Assembly: GCA_033964015.1 (NCBI GenBank) | Contig: CM066923.1 | Coordinates: 24,192,168 to 24,256,167, forward strand | DNA length: 64,000 bases | Direction of reading: 5' to 3' | Origin: Scolanthus callimorphus | Lineage: Eukaryota; Cnidaria; Anthozoa; Actiniaria; Edwardsiidae | In this document: piece after piece, positions 58,771 to 64,000 of the stretch | Layout of the letters: each line of letters begins with the position of its first letter | Numbering within the stretch: the stretch's first letter is position 1 | Made by a program: the position numbers and the translations under genes | The notes under the pieces: generated by a model | What the model saw: only the letters and a program-made list of their open reading frames with translations | The model's database searches: none | Told to the model about the DNA's origin: nothing

Positions 58771-59800
58771 AATTCATAACTAGGTGGAAAGTAAGGGGGA
58801 GGTACGTTTCGTCATCGACAAAAAGTTGAAAAAATCATATCTCGTGAAGGGAAGATTCCAAGACAACCAAACTTGGACAATATGGTAAAGGTGAGTAGAG
58901 ATGCGCAGCAAAATGTTCATGTGATGTGACGTCATCGATGACGTCATCAAAATTGGAAAAGTTAATATCTCAAGAAGGCAACATCGCTAGGTGGCCAAAC
59001 TTGGGTAAAGTTATCTTGGAGGCAAGTGATTGCACCCCAAGATCACGTGGCATGATGTCACAACTATGAAGTCATCAAAACAAAGAAAACTTTTGGATGC
59101 ATGTGGGTGCACTACCAAGGTCACGTCATCGATGACGTCATCAAATGTAGAAAAGTCGACTTACCCTCGATAACATGTATTAACTCCAGCTCCGCTTTTA
59201 GGCAGTGCCTAAATCTATATATAATCTTTGTAATATAATGTGTATATTAATATAATAATATAATAATTGTGTCAACGAAAAGCACTACACATTACTCTAC
59301 ACTTATAATTCATTGTTGTCTGGCAATATTTTTGCTCTCCAAGCACCGGAGGTATTTGACTTCTTGTTGATTAATAACCCTTTTTTCACTTGAAGTGAAA
59401 ACAAAGTTGAAATTGATTGAAAACAAGTTTAGCACTCGAACGTTCGATTGTAAACTTCTCTGGAAAGTTTGGTTATGGTTGATTACCGAACTCAATCGAT
59501 GGAATGGGGTTTTATTGAGTTTGATTACCGAACGTTCGGTTGATACGTAACGTTTGTGAAATTGTATCATTGTACGTTTGTTTGTTTGAGTTTCTCATCT
59601 TTCCCTTTTCAATTTTGGATTTGTAATTAAAACATTTTATCAGCTCAAGACAATCAATTAGATTTTTTTAAATCTCATTTAGCTCATGCCTGCACTGTGA
59701 CCTGTCAATTTAGCTCCCATTTTAAGGCTTCGCGACATCATATCAAGAAAGTGCTGTCGTTTTTATGGCAAATCCGCGCGGGTTGCCTGTGGAGGGTTGT

Positions 59801-59924
59801 CCAATACACTGACAAATTTATGCAAGGCATTGTCTAAAACAATGGAGTGCAATGGAGTGTATTATAGAACGAGGCAATACAATGGAGAAGAACAATACCA
59901 TGCATAAATTTGTCAGAGTATTGG
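59801..59924. mobile_element. MITE, CCAATACACTGA family, copy b
   Basis: CCAATACACTGACAAATTTA at the left pairs with AAATTTGTCAGAGTATTGG at the right. Related to 14409-14529. Confidence 0.85.
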
Positions 59925-60534
59925 ACTAGTATGTGCCTGTGGTGTTCAAACCGTGACTCAGGCCCCTCGGCGGGGGGGTAAAAACAAAATGGCGACCAAG
60001 CGAAGGATGTTTCTCGAGTATCTGCAAGTTTTGGTGAATTTTCCTGCTTTTTTCGCTAAGATATGAGGAAAAGTACTTACAGACCTTCCAAATAAGGTAA
60101 GGGGCGATTTCCTAATAAGGAAGTTTTAACGTCGGCAAACGACAGCTTTTGGCGAAATTTTCTTGATATGTCATCGATGAAGTCACATCACGTGTTCATC
60201 TTGTCAGTACTTTTCTAGTCACCTACACAATCTCGAGATCTATTCTCATTCTCCTATTGTGAAGTCATTGATGACATCATACCACGTGACCAGGCAATTA
60301 CACCCGACTGCCACTAACGCAACTCCCCGTCACCTACATTGGTTGTCCTGACTTCATCCCTTCCTGAGATATTTATAAACGGAGGGAGGTCTTGGTTTAC
60401 CTGTGGTGGATACCCAGGCAGCCACGGAGGCGTCCGCGATACCCATATGGGAATACCGCTGAACCATGAGAAATGAAATCGATCGTATACCTGAGTTCAA
60501 GTTTTAATTATTGCATTTGTCCTGAGATAGCTAT

Positions 60535-60576
60535 GGTGCTCCGCTCTGCGGCCTTCGGCCGCTGAGGAGCTCCGCT
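60535..60576. repeat. GC-rich hairpin, GCTCCGC family, copy a
   Basis: GGTGCTCCGC, then GCGGCCTTCGGCCGC as a perfect short stem, then GGAGCTCCGC. The same arrangement, inverted, is at 62992-63039. Confidence 0.75.
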
Positions 60577-61021
60577 ATTACAAATGTGGCACAGTGGTAT
60601 TACAAATGTGGCAGTTATTACAAATGTGGCACAATGTTATTACAAATGTGGCAGTTATTACAAATGTGGCACAATGTTATTACAAATGTGGCAGTTATTA
60701 CAAATGTGGCAGGTTATTACAAATGTGGCCTCAACAGTATCAGTCTTCGAAAGAGTGAAGAAGAAACGGACCCTCCCCCCCCCCCTCATTTTAAGAACAA
60801 CGAAATTTAAGAACTCTGAAGTCAATTTTAAGAACACCGAAATTTAAGAACACTGAAGTTCACTTTAAGCACAACGAAATTTAAGAACTCTGAAGTCAAT
60901 TTTAAGAACAACGAAATTTAAGAACTCTGAAGTCAATTTAAGAACACTGAAGTTCATTTTAAGAACACCGAAATCCAATGTCCCTTCTCGGCTTTCGTAC
61001 TTACCGTACCACTCTGGTGGT

Positions 61022-61340
61022 TCCATTCTGGTTTCGAGATATACGCGATTTTCCCACGGTCACGTGATTGATGACGTCACCTTGCGAAAGTCCATGTTTG
61101 ATCTGATCAGGGGCTATTTGTCATATTTTCGAAGTTTTTTTGGCACTTTTCCATTCTGGTTTCGAGATATACGCGATTTTCCCACGGTCACGTGATTGAT
61201 GACGTCACCTTACAAAAGTGCATGTTTGATCTGATCATGGGCTATTTGTCATATTTTCGAAGTTTTTTTGGCACTTTTCCATTCTGGTTTCGAGAAATAC
61301 GCTTTTTTCCCACGGTCACGTGACGTAATCGTCAAATTAA
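61022..61340. repeat. Tandem ~130-bp repeat, 2.3 units, with CACGTG and TGACGTCA
   Basis: Unit: TTCCATTCTGGTTTCGAGAT, then CCCACGGTCACGTGATTGAT, then GACGTCACCTT, and a GAAGTTTTTTTGGCACTTTT end. Two full units and a partial third. Each full unit carries an E-box (CACGTG) and a CRE-like TGACGTCA. Confidence 0.9.
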
Positions 61341-61980
61341 ATATACCTTCTTGTTTGTTTTGTTATTTGTACACTCAAGTGAAAGTTTGAAGACAATCGG
61401 CTAAAACGGGGACAATTTATCGGCCAAAAAGCGATTTATCGACTTGCCCGCTGAAATGTAAAACGTCACTGGATCACGTGATTGATAATATGTAATTAAA
61501 CATATACGTGAAATTATTTGTTGTCATATTTGTACACTTGTGTGCGAGTCTCATGATGATTGGCCAAAAGCCTCGGGAGATATGGGCCAAAACATCACAT
61601 TCTGAGTTGCCCGCTAACTTCACCGAGTTGCCCGCTGAGTTGCCCGCTAGCTTCACCTTCACTGCTACGATGAAATGTTTTACACGGGTACGTAGTCCCG
61701 GTAGTGACACTGGAGCGAACCAGTCGTGGACTAGAACTGACGCCACATTCGCGCCATTTATTTACTGATCCAGGCGCCGCCAGGGGCGAAATCACAGGTC
61801 GCCCAAGCTCTTGTTTCATATTTTAATAAATTTGAAAGAATTTAGGCTGTTTTAGAGCACTCTGCATAGCTTGCATTTTGGCTGTTGCAGTCGAAATTTG
61901 TAAAATAATGAAAATAAAAGAATTGTTCAATCATGTTGTACTTACTTGTTATTAGCCCTTTGTGATCTCCTCTGGGAAGT

Positions 61981-62071
61981 CTTAAGCCATTTGGATCACT
62001 TTTTCGAGAGATATCATTCACGGGAGGTTTGTGAATGATATCTCTCGAAAAAGTGATCCAAATGGCTTAAG
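61981..62071. repeat. Perfect 41-bp hairpin with 9-nt loop
   Basis: Left arm 61981-62021 begins CTTAAGCCATTTGGATCACT; right arm 62031-62071 is its exact reverse complement; the loop is GGGAGGTTT. It could be a young foldback or a small-RNA precursor. Confidence 0.92.
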
Positions 62072-62189
62072 ATTCGAACTTCCCGCTTGCGTCTTGTTGA
62101 CAGATCTCAATGAAAGATATGCTCATTAAATATGACGTCGTAAAGTTCCTCATGTTGCCGTTGAGCGCGCTCGCCCGCGCGCATTAATA

Positions 62190-62604
62190 GAATAATAATA
62201 ATAATAATAATAATAAATTGCTTATATAGCGCTTTTATCATCGCTCAAAGCGCTTTACATTAACGGATAACTCATCCTATAAGAACCAGCTTTATAAACA
62301 TGAGTGTGTGTTAGTATTGTGAGTTCTGTGACACTGAGGTTGGGCAACTTCCGACGGTCCTAGTGGTTCTTTAACGTCCCTCTGGTTCCGGTTAGTGTAG
62401 CGTATGTGAGAGACGGGGCCTACGGTTTAACGTCCTTATCCGAGAAGACGCGAAGGTCTAACCATTTGCAGATGTTAGAGCAAAGGCAGCACCTTCTCCT
62501 CAATTATTAGAAAAGACCCTGAGTGTTGGCCCGGCCAGGGTTTGAACTCCCAACCTCCCGAACATAAGCCCGGCGCTCTACCACTGCGCTAACCGGTCGT
62601 CGGT
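62190..62604 (-). mobile_element. Full-length tRNA-derived SINE
   Basis: On the minus strand: tRNA-like head with A box (TTAGCGCAGTGGTAGAGC) and B box (GGTTGGGAGTTCAAA) at about 62600-62530, a body shared with 15277-15502, and a TTATTATT-type tail (complement of the TAA repeat at 62190-62215). RNA polymerase III transcription of the family is expected from the boxes. Confidence 0.88.
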
Positions 62605-62991
62605 AATAGAAGGTTGTCAGCACACGTTTAAATATTGCACGCTTGGAAAATTTTCCTGATACGAAAAGTGGTGAAAAATCTTGAATTTTTCCGGAAATTG
62701 AAGTCCCTGGCTTTCGCCGTGCCGGCGCTTCGACTTGTACCGGCGGCGCGGGCTCCCTGTGGTAGAACAACGTGCTAGGTCACGTGGGAAACAGCTCCAG
62801 TCGTTTGTGCGCAAAAAAATGGCGCCGAATGAGGTTTCTTCACTGAAAAGGTACGTTTTTAATACAGAAATACGCGAATATCAGTAAAATGAAATGATCA
62901 GTCCTTTAGGTAAGTTCGTTGTCAATTCATAGCGGAACTGAGATATTTGTCTTGCCGAATTATGAGAATTTTCGAGTGATATGTTTCATGA

Positions 62992-63039
62992 TAGCGGAGC
63001 TCCTTGCGGCGGCCGAAGGCCGCCGCAAAGCGGAGCACC
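62992..63039. repeat. GC-rich hairpin, GCTCCGC family, copy b
   Basis: GCGGAGCTCC, then GCGGCGGCCGAAGGCCGCCGC as a stem-loop (run interrupted at the loop), then GCGGAGCACC. Inverse of 60535-60576. Confidence 0.75.
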
Positions 63040-63185
63040 ATACCTAAGAAAACAGCGTCAAAAACTGCAAATATTGTATTGGGTACCCTGTGTGAATTTA
63101 TTGAGTAACCTGTGGAAATTGCTAGGGGTCGATCCGATTTTTGGACGTCTCAGAAGCCCCGGATGTTGTACGTGTTCCTGAAGCC

Positions 63186-63215
63186 TGACGTCACAATAGC
63201 CCTATTGTGACGTCA
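63186..63215. repeat. Palindrome of two CRE sites
   Basis: TGACGTCACAATAG and CTATTGTGACGTCA face each other across two bases. Immediately downstream, GGGGGAGGGGCGCGTTGTCA occurs twice (about 63230-63300). Confidence 0.8.
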
Positions 63216-63310
63216 AGCATGCTCAACTCACTGGGGGAGGGGCGCGTTGTCAGGAGGGAGGAGGGAGTGCTCAACTAACGGGGGAGGGGCGCGTTGTCAG
63301 GGGGGGGGGG

Positions 63311-64000
63311 GATGCTGATGCTCACGTGAAAGGTAAAATCGCAGGCACAAATACCAGCATTTTGGCAACATCCAAAAACGACTACAGGGCTGCTAGCGGC
63401 TGAAAAAACGACCTACAATAATTACTCAAAGGAGAAAATCCTGAAAAGAAGCCATGGAATCCAAAGATTTGGTAGAATGGGGAATAATAATCAAGTTGGA
63501 GTATTTTCTTTGCCGGCTTGCTCCTGAAATTCTTCCAGTCGGAGTTTAAGGCCGAGAAATGACAGCTAACTGCAGAACCGTGCTATCACGGATTACGCAA
63601 AGGATAAAAATACGCGAAGAGGAAGCCATAGAATACAAACATTGGGTCGAGGGATGAGGAAGGGATCAGAATGATAAATTTGGTTAAAATTATCTCTAGT
63701 AGAAGAGCAGAAAGCAGAAAGAAATGGAAGCACCAGAGACTCTCAGAGAGACCTAGACGGAATTGCGCCCGGGAAGAAGAGAGAAGAAGCCCGGGCAAAG
63801 CATGAGATCAGAGCAGAAAGTAAACCACCAAAGAGAGGCATCCGGTTCTTTTCCATCATATCTTTTTGAGACTACTCGTATATAGTCGAGGATTAACATG
63901 GAAACGGTTTCGTTTGTCCCCCTATGGACTAACACTATTTTTTGAAACAGAAACTTTCGGTACCTTGAAGCCCTTGAACGACACAACGCCTGACGAGCGC
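63311..64000. other. Terminal stretch, nothing recognised
   Basis: No splice-supported exon, repeat partner or hairpin was found. The open frames on the minus strand are short and unremarkable. Confidence 0.4.

Larger units (their letters stand above)
57900..61000. mobile_element. Composite palindromic element B (3.1 kb)
   Basis: Same outer ends as element A: GAGAAGGGACATTGGATTTC at the left, GAAATCCAATGTCCCTTCTC at the right (about 60970). Its left part (57900-58570) repeats element A's interior in inverse order. Inside are a CACATTTGTAATAA minisatellite (58574-58770) and its inverse (60580-60730), a MITE at 59801-59924 and several TGACGTCATCGATGACGTCA sites. No transposase frame was seen. 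Confidence 0.75.

Noticed and set aside
1..64000. CRISPR array, prokaryotic operon or prophage
   Set aside because: The tandem repeats lack unique spacers of constant length, genes are intron-bearing, and no Cas, phage or ribosome-binding features are visible.

Overview
The window looks like AT-rich nuclear DNA from an invertebrate animal, most likely a cnidarian such as a sea anemone or coral. The evidence is intron-rich genes with GT-AG splice sites, a single-exon rhodopsin-class receptor, a secreted MACPF (perforin-like) gene of the kind common in anthozoans, tRNA-derived SINEs and very many short foldback DNA transposons. The species assignment is inference. There are no bacterial operons, no phage genes and no CRISPR array.

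Four loci carry most of the coding content. (1) 20559-21659, plus strand: an intact single-exon class A peptide-type GPCR. (2) 29071-30170, plus strand: its near-identical tandem copy, broken by a one-base deletion before TM6. (3) 33305-43616, minus strand: a ten-exon gene that I assembled from splice sites and phase. It encodes a protein of about 507 residues. The first ~260 residues resemble the Pil1/Lsp1 BAR domain that builds fungal eisosomes; after them come a proline-rich linker and a tyrosine-rich tail. (4) 47451-51120, minus strand: a four-exon gene for a secreted MACPF protein with an unusual Cys/Trp-rich C-terminus, with a TATA box and a probable 5'UTR intron.

The centre (18640-35300) is a direct tandem duplication: copy 1 is 18640-27134 and copy 2 is 27166-35300. 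Each copy holds one GPCR on the plus strand and one copy of the last exon of the Pil1-like gene on the minus strand. The right breakpoint lies inside intron 9 of that gene, so the gene now has a proximal last exon (33305-33678) and a distal spare one (24815-25188).

The flanks (1-18 kb, 43.7-47.4 kb, 51.4-64 kb) are mostly repeats: foldback/MITE families, SINEs, tandem duplications and a 4.3-kb composite of inverted minisatellites (56.65-61.0 kb). Two degraded or incomplete coding-like stretches remain, at 15.5-16.1 kb (minus) and 46.0-46.85 kb (plus). The second is split by a hAT-like insertion with a 5-bp target duplication.

Three coding segments look one base short in a homopolymer run (29800, 40208, 15949). 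This could be decay or base-calling error, and it decides whether the second GPCR and exon 3 of the Pil1-like gene are really broken.
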